From CAZAMB01 sp964501365 (GTDB lineage: Bacteria > Planctomycetota > Phycisphaerae > UBA1845), in the NCBI GenBank assembly GCA_964501365.1, contig CAZCST010000001.1, forward strand, positions 153,453 to 217,452: 64,000 bases of DNA, given 5' to 3'. The notes under the pieces are model-generated. The model was not told the origin of the DNA. It ran no database searches and saw nothing but the letters and a program-made list of their open reading frames with translations. Made by a program: the position numbers and the translations under genes. Positions 1 through 8,233 of this stretch are shown here, piece after piece. Each line of letters starts with the position of its first letter. Position 1 is the stretch's first letter.

Positions 1-1
1 C

Positions 2-1336
2 TCTGCGGCCAACGATCGCAACAGCGAGCCGAAAGCCTGGACTTTCTTCGTCAACACGGCAACGGGACGATTGATTTTCGCCCGCGACGAAATTTATCAC
101 GGCGCCGCAATCGAAGGACACGTTTCCGGGATGGCCACTCCGGGCGTCAACCCGGACACGGTCGACAACCCCCCGGTAAGCACTTCACTGCCAGATCTCT
201 TCATCCGCGACCTGCCGGGGAATATTGCCACGACCGATTCCGAAGGGTTTTACTCGCTCGATGGCGACGGAACGCAGACCACGCTGAGCGCCCTGCTGGC
301 CGGCCCATTTGTGGAAGTGCGCGATTCCCTTACTCCTCCGCCGTTTCTCACACAACCTGCCAGCCCGCCGGGTCCGGCGGATTTCCTGTTTAACGCGACA
401 CCCAATGAAGCCTTTACGGCTCAGGTGAATGCGATGATTCACGCAAATGAGACGCACGATTTCTATAAACAATATCAACCAGATTTCAACCTGCTTGATC
501 GCGCGATCACTGCAAATGTCAACATGACTGCCCTGTCGTGCAACGCATTCTTCACTCCCGTGGGACTGTCCGTCAATTTCGTCGCGTCGGATGATCAATG
601 TCCGAACTCCGCGTACAGCACTGTGATTAACCACGAATACGGACACTTTATTGTGAATCAGTTGCGATTGGCCCAGGGAAGTTTTGGTGAAGGATTCGCG
701 GACACCGTTGCCATCATGATGCACGACGATCCGATCGTCGGCGCCGGGCTTTTCGGCCCCGGCACGTTTGTACGCGATGTCGCCGGCGCGAATCAGCAGT
801 ACCCCTGCAACAACGAGAACCACGTGTGCGGCCTGGTGCTCGCCGGGTCGTGGTGGGACATCAAAATGAATTTGCAGGAAACGCTGGGTGACGCCCCCGG
901 CCTGGAACTGGCCCGCCAGCTATTTACTGATTGGAGCCAGATCACCACGGGAGGGCGGCTCAAGAACGCTGCGCATCCCGGCACTCCCATTGAAGTGCTT
1001 ATCGCGGACGACGACGACGGTGACCTCTCCAACGGAACGCCGCACCTGGCCGCAATCTGCGATGCCTTCGCGGCTCACAACATCCCTTGCCCGGGCGAAA
1101 TCGACTGCAATTCGGTCCGTATGCGCGTTTCGTGCCGCCGCGGAACGGTGTCGGCGTCCATTCGAGCCACGCCCAATACGCTGCTGACGGTCGTGCTTGA
1201 CGGAACGAATCAGCAGGATGCAACCACCAGCAATTTCGGTCGAGTGTCCGTGCGTTTTCCGAGCGCGGGATCGGGCCAGCACGAAATTTGCATCGAAGGT
1301 TGCGAAGAATCGTGCCGCTCGATCACATGCAATTGA
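2..1336 (+). CDS. Secreted zinc metallopeptidase (gluzincin-like), 5' end outside window
   Basis: The frame is open from the window edge, so the N-terminus is missing. A zinc site HEYGH lies at 632-646, and the glutamate of EGFAD follows 19 residues after the first histidine. This HExxH...E spacing is that of gluzincin peptidases such as M4/M36. The upstream part has a beta-rich segment with VSGMATPGVNPDT and FIRDLPG, which resembles a carboxypeptidase-regulatory or adhesion domain. The C-terminal 100 residues carry six or more cysteines (for example ICIEGCEESCRSITC), suggesting a disulfide-stabilised extracellular domain. It probably degrades proteins outside the cytoplasm; the substrate is unknown. 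The gene ends 25 bases before the methyltransferase. Protease class is fairly sure, the exact family is not. Confidence 0.8.
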   Translation, partial: SAANDRNSEPKAWTFFVNTATGRLIFARDEIYHGAAIEGHVSGMATPGVNPDTVDNPPVSTSLPDLFIRDLPGNIATTDSEGFYSLDGDGTQTTLSALLAGPFVEVRDSLTPPPFLTQPASPPGPADFLFNATPNEAFTAQVNAMIHANETHDFYKQYQPDFNLLDRAITANVNMTALSCNAFFTPVGLSVNFVASDDQCPNSAYSTVINHEYGHFIVNQLRLAQGSFGEGFADTVAIMMHDDPIVGAGLFGPGTFVRDVAGANQQYPCNNENHVCGLVLAGSWWDIKMNLQETLGDAPGLELARQLFTDWSQITTGGRLKNAAHPGTPIEVLIADDDDGDLSNGTPHLAAICDAFAAHNIPCPGEIDCNSVRMRVSCRRGTVSASIRATPNTLLTVVLDGTNQQDATTSNFGRVSVRFPSAGSGQHEICIEGCEESCRSITCN

Positions 1337-1361
1337 TTGAATGCGGAATGGCGAATTGTGA

Positions 1362-2186
1362 ATGAGCAATGCGGGAATAGGTCAATCAGAGTTTCACGAC
1401 CATTTCTCACAGCGTGCGGCGGGGTACGCGACGTATCGACCGCATTACCCGCAGGCATTGGTCGATTTCCTGTTCCATCTGACTGCCGGGCCGGCTCGAC
1501 AATCCAAGGCTACAGTATGGGAATCCGGTTGCGGATCAGGCCAGTTAACGCACGATCTGGCGGATCGGTTCGACCATGTCATTGCGACGGACGCGAGTGC
1601 CGATCAAATCGCCCAGACCAAACCGCATCCACATGTCGAATATCGCATCGCACGCGCCGAGGCGAGCGGACTGCCCGACCAAAGTGTCGATCTTGCCGTG
1701 GCGGCCCAGGCGGCACACTGGTTCGACCTTGACGCGTACTCTGCAGAAGTCCGTCGCGTTGTGCGAGGCGGCGGGCTTGTCGCGCTCATCGTCTATGGCA
1801 TCCATATCACCGACGATGCGAAGATCGATCCGATCGTAAAGCGATTCTATCACGAAGCGCTCAGTGCGTTCTGGCCGCCGCAGCGGAGATTTGTCGAGGA
1901 ACAATATCGCACGATCCCGTTTCCGTTTGACGAAGTTTCCTCGCCGATGTTCGAAATGCGGGCGGAATGGAATCTTTCCGAAATGCTTGGGTATGTGGAG
2001 ACCTGGTCGGCCGTCGGCGCACTGGCGAAGGCAAAGGGTCGCGCACCCATCGAAATGTTTCGCGATGAAGTGTCAGCAGCTTGGGGAGGCGCCCATTCGC
2101 GGCGAGTCATCCGCTGGCCGCTGTCCATGCGACTGGGCCGCGTCGGACGCCGTCATACTGAGCGCTGCGAAGAATCTCGTCCATGA
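1362..2186 (+). CDS. Class I SAM-dependent methyltransferase
   Basis: A 274-residue cytoplasmic methyltransferase of the UbiE/Methyltransf_11 type. Motif I (ESGCGSGQ) lies near residue 54, an acidic strand end (IATDAS) follows, and the post-motif AQAAHWFDLD resembles small-molecule or trans-aconitate-type methyltransferases. The N-terminal FHDHFSQRAAGYATYRPHYP is typical of this group. The substrate cannot be told from sequence. The last ten residues (HTERCEESRP) are encoded by the left arm of a dispersed inverted repeat beginning at 2152, so the native C-terminus appears to have been replaced or extended by the repeat. The gene is convergent with the ABC ATPase downstream. Confidence 0.85.
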   Translation: MSNAGIGQSEFHDHFSQRAAGYATYRPHYPQALVDFLFHLTAGPARQSKATVWESGCGSGQLTHDLADRFDHVIATDASADQIAQTKPHPHVEYRIARAEASGLPDQSVDLAVAAQAAHWFDLDAYSAEVRRVVRGGGLVALIVYGIHITDDAKIDPIVKRFYHEALSAFWPPQRRFVEEQYRTIPFPFDEVSSPMFEMRAEWNLSEMLGYVETWSAVGALAKAKGRAPIEMFRDEVSAAWGGAHSRRVIRWPLSMRLGRVGRRHTERCEESRP

Positions 2187-2221
2187 AATCAAGCCAGATC
2201 CGTCGCTTCGCACAGGATCAC
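2152..2221. repeat. Dispersed inverted repeat, copy 1 (GTCATNCTGAGCG family)
   Basis: The left arm (2152-2176) begins GTCATACTGAGCG and the right arm (2196-2221) is its imperfect reverse complement, ending CACAGGATCAC. About 20 bases separate the arms. The element overlaps the 3' end of the methyltransferase and sits between two convergent genes, so its hairpin could act as a bidirectional transcription end. Two further copies lie at 10382-10440 and 55277-55346. Confidence 0.75.
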
Positions 2222-2256
2222 GCGCCAATGCATTATCACAAAACTCAAGAACACCT

Positions 2257-3213
2257 TTACCGTTTGTGCATCTCGGCGTTTCGCACTCCCATCGCCTCAA
2301 CCAGAATGTCTTCCAGGCTGAAACGGTGAGGCGTTACGGATTCGATGATGACGCCGGATGTCCGGAGCAAGTCGATCACTTCGTTGACCTGCGAGAGATT
2401 GTGGCCGGGGATGGTGACGGAATTCCCTTCCATTGCCGCTCCGGCAGATCGAAGTTTTTCCGCCAGCCCCTGGACGCTCCCTGCGATCCCTATCTTGTAG
2501 TCCACCGTGTGCTGCGTAAGCTCACGCAGCGTGCCCTGCCGGGCGACCAGTCCGTCCACCAGAATCGCCACGCGGTCACAGACCATTTCAAGCTCGCTCA
2601 GCAGGTGCGAGTTCAGGAAAACCGTCTTCCCCTCGCGGCGAAGCTGAATCAGTAATTCGCGCACGTCACGCCTGCCTACCGGGTCCAGTCCGTCAGTGGG
2701 CTCGTCGAGTACAATCATGTCGGGATCGTTCATCAGGGCCTGGGCAATACCCAGGCGTTGCGACGTGCCCTTGGAATACTTGTCGATGCGCATCTTGCCC
2801 GCCGACGCCAGACCAAGCCCGTCAAGAAGCTTGCAGGCACGCTCGCGGCGAACGTTGCGCGGGACTCTCGCCAATGCGGCGTAATAATCGAGGAGTTGCA
2901 TCCCCGTGAGATAGCCGGGAAAACGGTGGTTTTCGGGGAGATATCCAATTTTTGCGAGTTTTCCCCGGTGCCCCAGCGGCCGCCCCAGGATCGTGCCGAG
3001 AGCCTTGGTGGGCCGCACCACCGTCATCATGATTTTGACCAGCGTCGTCTTGCCTGCGCCATTGGGACCCAGCAGGCCAAAGATTTCGCCGCGCCCGACT
3101 TGAATATTGACGCCGCGAAGGGCCTGAACCGAGCGGCCATAATTCTTGCGCACGTCGATCAGATCGACGCCCCAATTGGTCATTTCGGTAAGTGCGGGTG
3201 AGTGAACCATCAT
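2257..3213 (-). CDS. ABC transporter ATP-binding protein (ABC-2 exporter type)
   Basis: A single nucleotide-binding domain of about 318 residues. Walker A is GPNGAGKTT, the signature is YSKGTSQRL (a degenerate LSGGQ), Walker B is MIVLDEP, and the H-loop lies in NSHLLSE. The C-terminal 90 residues form the accessory domain common in CcmA/YxlF-like drug or polysaccharide exporter ATPases. An ATG-ATG pair at 3213/3210 fits the family start better than the longer open frame to 3252. No permease gene is adjacent, so the partner must be encoded elsewhere or to be shared. It presumably hydrolyses ATP at the cytoplasmic face to drive export; the substrate is unknown. Confidence 0.88.
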   Translation of the reverse strand: MMVHSPALTEMTNWGVDLIDVRKNYGRSVQALRGVNIQVGRGEIFGLLGPNGAGKTTLVKIMMTVVRPTKALGTILGRPLGHRGKLAKIGYLPENHRFPGYLTGMQLLDYYAALARVPRNVRRERACKLLDGLGLASAGKMRIDKYSKGTSQRLGIAQALMNDPDMIVLDEPTDGLDPVGRRDVRELLIQLRREGKTVFLNSHLLSELEMVCDRVAILVDGLVARQGTLRELTQHTVDYKIGIAGSVQGLAEKLRSAGAAMEGNSVTIPGHNLSQVNEVIDLLRTSGVIIESVTPHRFSLEDILVEAMGVRNAEMHKR

Positions 3214-3272
3214 CTTGGCGCTCTGAAAATCACCACAGTACCATATCACCAAACAGCCACATCATCACGTCG

Positions 3273-4256
3273 CTACGCAAACCGGTCCATCAAGGAATCG
3301 GCGACAGACATTGCGGTTGACTCCGGCGTCACGTCGATCCACTCGATGGTGCGGAATCTGCGAAACCACGTGCGCTGGGCCTTGGCCAGTTGCCGCGTGT
3401 TAATCTTGATTGATTCCACCGCGTGGTCGAAGTCCAGCCCGCCTTGCACGTGCTCGATCAGTTCAGCATACCCCACGGCCTGCCGCGCGGCCGTGCTTAA
3501 GGGTCGGTTCAGGTTCAGTAGTGATCTGACTTCTTCGACAAGGCCGCGATCCATCATCCGCAGCACGCGTTCCTTGATTCGCAGATGCAAATCCTCCTTC
3601 GACCAGCGCAGCCCAATGAACTGACCATCGTACCGGGGCCTCTGGCGGTCCCACTGTTCCTGCAGTGCGCTGATGGGTTTTCCAGTCAGTTCAAACACTT
3701 CGAGGGCGCGGACAAGTCGGCGCAGGTCATTACGATGGATTCGATCCGCGGCTACGGGGTCGGCCTGCCGAAGCCGTTCGTGCAGCGCCGGCGTTCCCTG
3801 CTCCTGCGCCAGCGCCTGCAATCGCTCACGAACCTGCGGGTCGGCGCCCGGACCTTCGAAAAGACCCTCGCTGAGGGCCTTGATGTACAGCGGCGTTCCG
3901 CCGACGACAAGGATCGGCTTTCCACGCGAGTGAATGTCCGCGATAGCCTGGTCGGCAAGGGCCACGTATTGAGCGACGGAAAAATCCTCCCACGGGTCCA
4001 CAACGTCCACCAGGTGATGCGGGATTTCGGCTCGGATCGCAGCGGAAGGCTTGGCCGTCCCGATGTCCATGCCGCGATAGACTTTCATCGAGTCGATGCT
4101 GATGATTTCGCCCCCCAGCCGCCGGGCCAACTCGACGCCGAGGCTCGATTTGCCGGAGGCGGTGCAGCCGACGATGAAATTCAAACGAGGCGACACCGCA
4201 ATGGAATGACTGGAAGGCTCATGAACATTGCAAAAGCTGCGCATCTTCGGATACAT
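3273..4256 (-). CDS. miaA: tRNA dimethylallyltransferase
   Basis: MiaA transfers a dimethylallyl group to N6 of A37 in tRNAs that read UNN codons, which improves decoding. The 327-residue protein has the P-loop GCTASGKSS near residue 30, the following IISIDSMKVYRGMDIGTAKP block with the conserved Asp, HHLVDVVDP, GGTPLYIKAL, and the DLRRLVRALEVFELTGKP segment. All are diagnostic of the family, and the length is normal. Two in-frame ATGs (4256 and 4244) precede the conserved core; either may be used. It is followed on the same strand by the ABC ATPase about 60 bases away. Confidence 0.95.
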   Translation of the reverse strand: MYPKMRSFCNVHEPSSHSIAVSPRLNFIVGCTASGKSSLGVELARRLGGEIISIDSMKVYRGMDIGTAKPSAAIRAEIPHHLVDVVDPWEDFSVAQYVALADQAIADIHSRGKPILVVGGTPLYIKALSEGLFEGPGADPQVRERLQALAQEQGTPALHERLRQADPVAADRIHRNDLRRLVRALEVFELTGKPISALQEQWDRQRPRYDGQFIGLRWSKEDLHLRIKERVLRMMDRGLVEEVRSLLNLNRPLSTAARQAVGYAELIEHVQGGLDFDHAVESIKINTRQLAKAQRTWFRRFRTIEWIDVTPESTAMSVADSLMDRFA

Positions 4257-4661
4257 TATCGCTTCGCATCATTTGATTAAACACCACGGTATCTGCATGA
4301 GCCGCCAAAGGAAACTCCGATTCATGTTCTTTTTCTCCTTGCTCGCGGGCGCTGCATGCATGATTGGGAGGCCTATTTCTCGGCAGGTATTACGAAAATG
4401 CCCCCGGCGCTATCAGCACTTGCGCTCTGCTCGGAATTCTCCACTTTGTGGTGGACGCGGGGGCAGGATTCGCCGCGTTTTGTGTTCGCAAAGATTGCGA
4501 TGACGAGATTGAATGACCTAATCGGTCAAACCGCGGCGAATTCTCTCCAGGGCGGGCAGGTCGTTTTTCAGGGCGGTTGACGGTCCCTCATGTCCGCTAA
4601 CTGGCGCTCTGAACACCACCACGCCGGGCAGGAACACCGCTGCGTAAATCCCACCGGCCTA
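4257..4661. other. Gap without a confident gene; possible decayed lipoprotein signal
   Basis: No intact gene is convincing here. On the plus strand an ATG at 4297 opens a frame beginning MSRQRKLRF followed by a hydrophobic stretch and LLAGAAC, which looks like a lipoprotein signal peptide. The frame then turns into arginine-rich nonsense, while a different frame from 4356 reads better for about 35 residues. A frameshifted remnant of a small lipoprotein would explain this, but chance is not excluded. Confidence 0.25.
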
Positions 4662-4859
4662 TCAGGACGCTTGCTCGCATGGAATGAGCTTTGCCAGCGG
4701 GACCCCCATGAATTTCTCGCCCGTAGCGACGTCTGACACGTCGGCGACGGCTGCGCGAAAGTTCTCGCCGCCAAATCCCTCAATATAGTTCTTGGTGATT
4801 CGAACAGTGTGGACAATGCCCGCATCATCCGTCATTTCGAATTGCGGTTCGGTCGACAT
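4662..4859 (-). CDS. Small acidic protein of unknown function (65 aa)
   Basis: I do not recognise this protein. The 65-residue product starts MSTEPQFEMTDDAG and reads as a compact soluble domain with balanced composition (TVRITKNYIEGFGGENFRAAVADVSD). It has no signal peptide or membrane segment. Codon usage is compatible with the neighbours, and the competing frame on the same strand is arginine- and serine-rich and looks like a shadow. The gene stands alone, more than 300 bases from the next gene on either side. Confidence 0.5.
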   Translation of the reverse strand: MSTEPQFEMTDDAGIVHTVRITKNYIEGFGGENFRAAVADVSDVATGEKFMGVPLAKLIPCEQAS

Positions 4860-5206
4860 AGTCTCGATATGTATTCCAAAAAGCCCGGGCAGGAGTCCTT
4901 AAGCCGCTCCCGACCGGGCCGAAGGGAATGAAGGCATTTCCCTCGTGTCATTGAGATGAACACCGCCTCGCGACCAAGCGCGCGCAATTTGATGTAACAA
5001 CCCAAAAAAATTCGGTAAGGAGGTCAGATTCATCGGGCCTGGCCACAAATCTCTACGATTTGACGGACAAAACCAGCGGCGTTGGCCCCGGATGCGTAAT
5101 ATCGGTGCAAATGAGTTGGCGGGTTCCGCCGCCGTTCGGGCCGCTGCCGTTCCGCCGGCGGCCCACACACGTTGCCGACGGATCGATTTGATACAATCCC
5201 CGCATC
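4860..5206. other. Intergenic gap
   Basis: No gene or known RNA element is recognised. Near the left end a GC-rich inverted segment (around 4884-4922, GCCCGGGCAGG...CCGACCGGGCC) could form a hairpin. It lies upstream of the 65-residue gene on the minus strand. Confidence 0.3.
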
Positions 5207-5860
5207 ATGACCTGGAATGAGTCACTAACACTCGCCATTGAGTTGGCAGGCACGCTGGTATTCGCGCTCAGCGGAGCCACCGCCGGAGTACGCAGGCAGC
5301 TGGACCTCTTTGGCGTGCTGGTGCTTTCGTTTGCGGCCGCCAGCTTCGGTGGAATCATCCGCGATCTACTCATCGGAGCCGTGCCACCTGCGTCTCTTCA
5401 AGATTGGAGATACCTGGCCGTGTCGGTGGCGGCCGGCATCATCACGTTCTACTGGTATCCCGTCATTAATCGTTTGAACAGCCCGGTCCTGCTTTTTGAC
5501 GCCGCCGGGCTCGCGCTTTTCGCAGTGTCCGGGGCCCAGAAAGCGCTTTCATTTGGCCTCAATCCAGTGATGGCCGCGCTGCTGGGAATGGTCACCGGGA
5601 TCGGCGGGGGGATCGTCCGCGATATTCTGCTGGCGCAGGTGCCTGCGGTACTGCGTTCGGAGCTCTATGCCATTGCCGCGCTGGCCGGTGCAGGGATGGT
5701 GGTTACAGGTAGTGTTCTGGGATTCCCTTCAACTGCGGCGACCGTCTCAGGCATCGCCGTTTGTTTTGTCCTTCGCTTGATGGCGATCCAATATGGCTGG
5801 CGTTTGCCAGTGGCATTTCATTGTGAACCGACGAACGTCGATTCGCCCCGAAAAGAATAA
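5207..5860 (+). CDS. TRIC-type cation channel family protein (UPF0126/YadS-like)
   Basis: A 217-residue integral membrane protein with about seven hydrophobic segments arranged as two similar halves. Each half carries the GGxxRD signature of bacterial trimeric intracellular cation channels: FGGIIRDLLIG near residue 47 and IGGGIVRDILL near residue 135. Known homologues form homotrimeric potassium-permeable channels in the cytoplasmic membrane; the physiological role in bacteria is unclear. The ATG at 5207 directly precedes the first membrane helix. It is monocistronic with no obvious functional partner nearby. Confidence 0.88.
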   Translation: MTWNESLTLAIELAGTLVFALSGATAGVRRQLDLFGVLVLSFAAASFGGIIRDLLIGAVPPASLQDWRYLAVSVAAGIITFYWYPVINRLNSPVLLFDAAGLALFAVSGAQKALSFGLNPVMAALLGMVTGIGGGIVRDILLAQVPAVLRSELYAIAALAGAGMVVTGSVLGFPSTAATVSGIAVCFVLRLMAIQYGWRLPVAFHCEPTNVDSPRKE

Positions 5861-6000
5861 GTCGCGGGCCGATCAGAATTTGTGAAATATGCTGGATGAG
5901 GCGCACCGCGTGTAGCGTCGCAATGGACGCACTGAATTTGCAGCTATTGTCGACGCACGGCGGCAGTGTCTCTGACGCGATTGTGTATGCACACGATTCC

Positions 6001-6438
6001 TTATTGCTCCGTCACTTTGATTGTGTAGGTGGATGCGGTCGTGCCACCCTCGGAGTAGCTTAACGTGTAGGACTGCTCGGTCGGCGTAAAGGACACAGTC
6101 GCGCTGTTGGCAACGTCTGAGGAACTTCGAAACGGACCGCTTCCGTTTGCCCCGACAATGGAAATCACCGGGCGGCTTCCCGGATCGTTCCCGCTAACTG
6201 TCGCAAACACGGTGGATTCCTCGCTTGGCGTTGCGATAAAGAAAATGACTCCCGATGCACTGGAGCTCGTTCGTGACACGAGAGTCCGTGGGACACCTGT
6301 CCCGCCCCCGCCGCCTCCCCCACCTCCGTCGAACACCGGGATGCAGCCGATTGCCGCAGTCGTTATCACCGCTAACGAGAACAAGCACGTTGCCCGAAAG
6401 CCTGAGAAAGATACACCGTACCGCCGGAAAGCAATCAT
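6001..6438 (-). CDS. Small secreted lipoprotein with polyglycine linker
   Basis: The ATG at 6438 gives MIAFRRYGVSFSG, a hydrophobic core and a lipobox AAIGC near residue 32, so the mature protein should be lipid-anchored after SPII cleavage. A run of nine glycines follows the cysteine, then a serine/threonine-rich beta domain (FATVSGNDPGSRPVISIVG, ending TYTIKVTEQ) that resembles a bacterial Ig-like fold. The function is unknown. An in-frame ATG at 6486 would put the signal peptide internally and is less likely. No operon partner is visible. Confidence 0.65.
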   Translation of the reverse strand: MIAFRRYGVSFSGFRATCLFSLAVITTAAIGCIPVFDGGGGGGGGGTGVPRTLVSRTSSSASGVIFFIATPSEESTVFATVSGNDPGSRPVISIVGANGSGPFRSSSDVANSATVSFTPTEQSYTLSYSEGGTTASTYTIKVTEQ

Positions 6439-6486
6439 TGGTGGAACTCCACTCCAAAATTTCGCATTTTGCGACGCGAATGCCAA

Positions 6487-6806
6487 TCAGCACCCAGTCG
6501 CCTTTTCCCATGAATCTGATGAGGCTAACGCGTATCTCATGGATGGTCCATGACAACAGGATGGATTCTGGTTCATCAGCATTCGAGCGACGCCTTTCGG
6601 CACTTTTTTCTTGGAACGAGACAGGAGCGTGCGATGGGCGTTAGGGCCTTCTTGCCTGCGAAGCACCGCCAACCACCTTAGACACCTCGAAGCAGTCCCG
6701 AAACGGTCACGAATCACTTCGGTGATAGGTTTACGATCTCAGAAGCATCCGCTTCGTCACGTTCATGATCAAGCGTAAATTACGCTTTTAGCGATGTTTG
6801 CGACAT
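6487..6806. other. Intergenic gap with a short palindromic hairpin
   Basis: No gene is supported. A perfect 7-base-pair stem with a three-base loop (6771-6787, AAGCGTA-aat-TACGCTT) followed by a short T run lies just downstream of the minus-strand tRNA-Asp. It may end transcription in either direction, but its T tract is on the plus strand only. Confidence 0.35.
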
Positions 6807-6880
6807 CGAGGCCGACGGGATTCGAACCCGCAACCACCGGCGTGACAAGCCGGTACTCTAACCAATTGAGCTACGGCCCC
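6807..6880 (-). tRNA. tRNA-Asp (anticodon GTC)
   Basis: The reverse complement folds into a complete cloverleaf. The acceptor is GGGGCCG/CGGCCTC with a G discriminator. The D arm contains AGCTCAATTGGTTAGAGT. The anticodon stem CCGGC/GCCGG encloses the loop TTGTCAC with anticodon GTC. The T arm is GCGGGTTCGAATCCCG-like. CCA is not encoded. It lies alone between the small lipoprotein and the exporter operon. Confidence 0.95.
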
Positions 6881-7090
6881 AATTCGAACCGAAAACCGCC
6901 AATGCGATTCGCGTGTTCGGGCGGGTATTCTTATACGCTGCGTGCGGGAACGTCAAGACAGGCGCTATGGGCATCAAAACGCAACGTTGGGTTTTGAGGC
7001 TTTGGTTCACATCGCTCTCGCCGCACGATATGCGGCGCCAGACCTTGCCACCCTGCGGACGTAGAGCCGAAGGTCGCGTAAGATGACGCC

Positions 7091-8233
7091 GTGCATATTA
7101 GCCGATTCGCCATTTTGATTGTTCTGGCCGGGGCATCCGCCATCGGCTGGCTTTTCTATCAGCAGACCCGAAAGCCGCGATTGATCGTTTCCGGATTTGT
7201 GGAAGCCGACGAAGTCCGCGTCGGATCGCAAATCGGCGGTCGCGTGGAATCCATGCTCGTCGATGAGGGTCAGCGTGTTTCGGCGGGAACGCCGCTGTTT
7301 ACCCTCGCCCCGTTCGACTGGCAGGAACGGCTCGCCGAAGCGCAGGCCCAGCTTGTGTCAGCTCAGGCGGAGCACACCCGACTGAAGGCCGGCTACCGGA
7401 TCGCGGAAATCGCCCAGGCACGGGCAAGGCGGGATCGGGCGTCTTCTGTCCTCGCGCGGCTGACAGCCGGCCCGCGACCCGGTGAAATCGAAATCGCGCG
7501 CGAGAGGCTCAAATTCGCGCGGGCCAATCTGGAACTCGCTCAGTCAGAGCACGCGCGCGTAACCAAACTGCGTGAACAGGAACGTGCCGCAAAAACAGAA
7601 TACGACCAGGCCATCCGCGAACTCAAACAAACCCAATCTGAAGCAGCGTCCGCCGAGCAGGAAGTTGCCTTATTGGAAGAAGGAACCCGCAAGGAGGAAC
7701 TGGAGGAGGCCCGCGCGGCTCTGGCTGAGGCCGAGCAGGCCCTGCATCTCGTGGAAGAGGGCTTCCGAGCTGAGGATGTCGCAAAAGCTGCGGCGCAGGT
7801 GGCGGCAGCGGAGGCCCGCGTGGCCGCCATCAATAAGCAGATGCAGGAGTTATCCGTCTCTTCACCGTGCGACTGCGTGGTGGAGGGTGTGGAACTGCGA
7901 CCGGGTGATCTCGTCCCGGCGAGCGCCCCGGCCGTCACGCTGTTGGATTTATCGCGACTTTGGATTCGAAGCTACGTGCCGGAGTCCCTGCTGGGCCGCG
8001 TCACAGTCGGTCAGCGCGTGCCTGTGCGCATTGACGGTTTTCCTGACCGAAAGTTTATTGGACGAATCTCCTACCTGGCTTCCGACGGCGAATTCACGCC
8101 ACGAAACATTCAGACACCGGAGGAACGCAGCAAACAGGTCTTTCGCGTCAAGGTGTACCTGGAAGAGGGACGTGAGCTGCTCCGCGTGGGAATGGCCGGC
8201 GACGTGCTGTTCGACGAGGCGACCGGGCCATGA
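7091..8233 (+). CDS. HlyD-family periplasmic adaptor of an ABC-2 exporter
   Basis: A 380-residue membrane-fusion protein resembling YbhG. A single N-terminal membrane anchor (residues 5-24) is followed by the first lipoyl half (VGSQIGGRVESMLVDEGQRVSAGTPL). A long alpha-helical hairpin of alanine/glutamate-rich coiled coil spans about residues 80-245. The second lipoyl half (SVSSPCDCVVEGVELRPGDLV) and a beta-barrel region follow. Such adaptors link inner-membrane transporters to an outer-membrane exit. The start is GTG. Its stop overlaps the next ATG (ATGA), so translation with the ATPase is probably coupled. Confidence 0.9.
   Translation: MHISRFAILIVLAGASAIGWLFYQQTRKPRLIVSGFVEADEVRVGSQIGGRVESMLVDEGQRVSAGTPLFTLAPFDWQERLAEAQAQLVSAQAEHTRLKAGYRIAEIAQARARRDRASSVLARLTAGPRPGEIEIARERLKFARANLELAQSEHARVTKLREQERAAKTEYDQAIRELKQTQSEAASAEQEVALLEEGTRKEELEEARAALAEAEQALHLVEEGFRAEDVAKAAAQVAAAEARVAAINKQMQELSVSSPCDCVVEGVELRPGDLVPASAPAVTLLDLSRLWIRSYVPESLLGRVTVGQRVPVRIDGFPDRKFIGRISYLASDGEFTPRNIQTPEERSKQVFRVKVYLEEGRELLRVGMAGDVLFDEATGP

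Noticed and set aside
6794..6997. Small plus-strand ORF over the tRNA
   Set aside because: It is the usual translation through the antisense of a tRNA (RPTGFEPATTGVTSRYSNQL).
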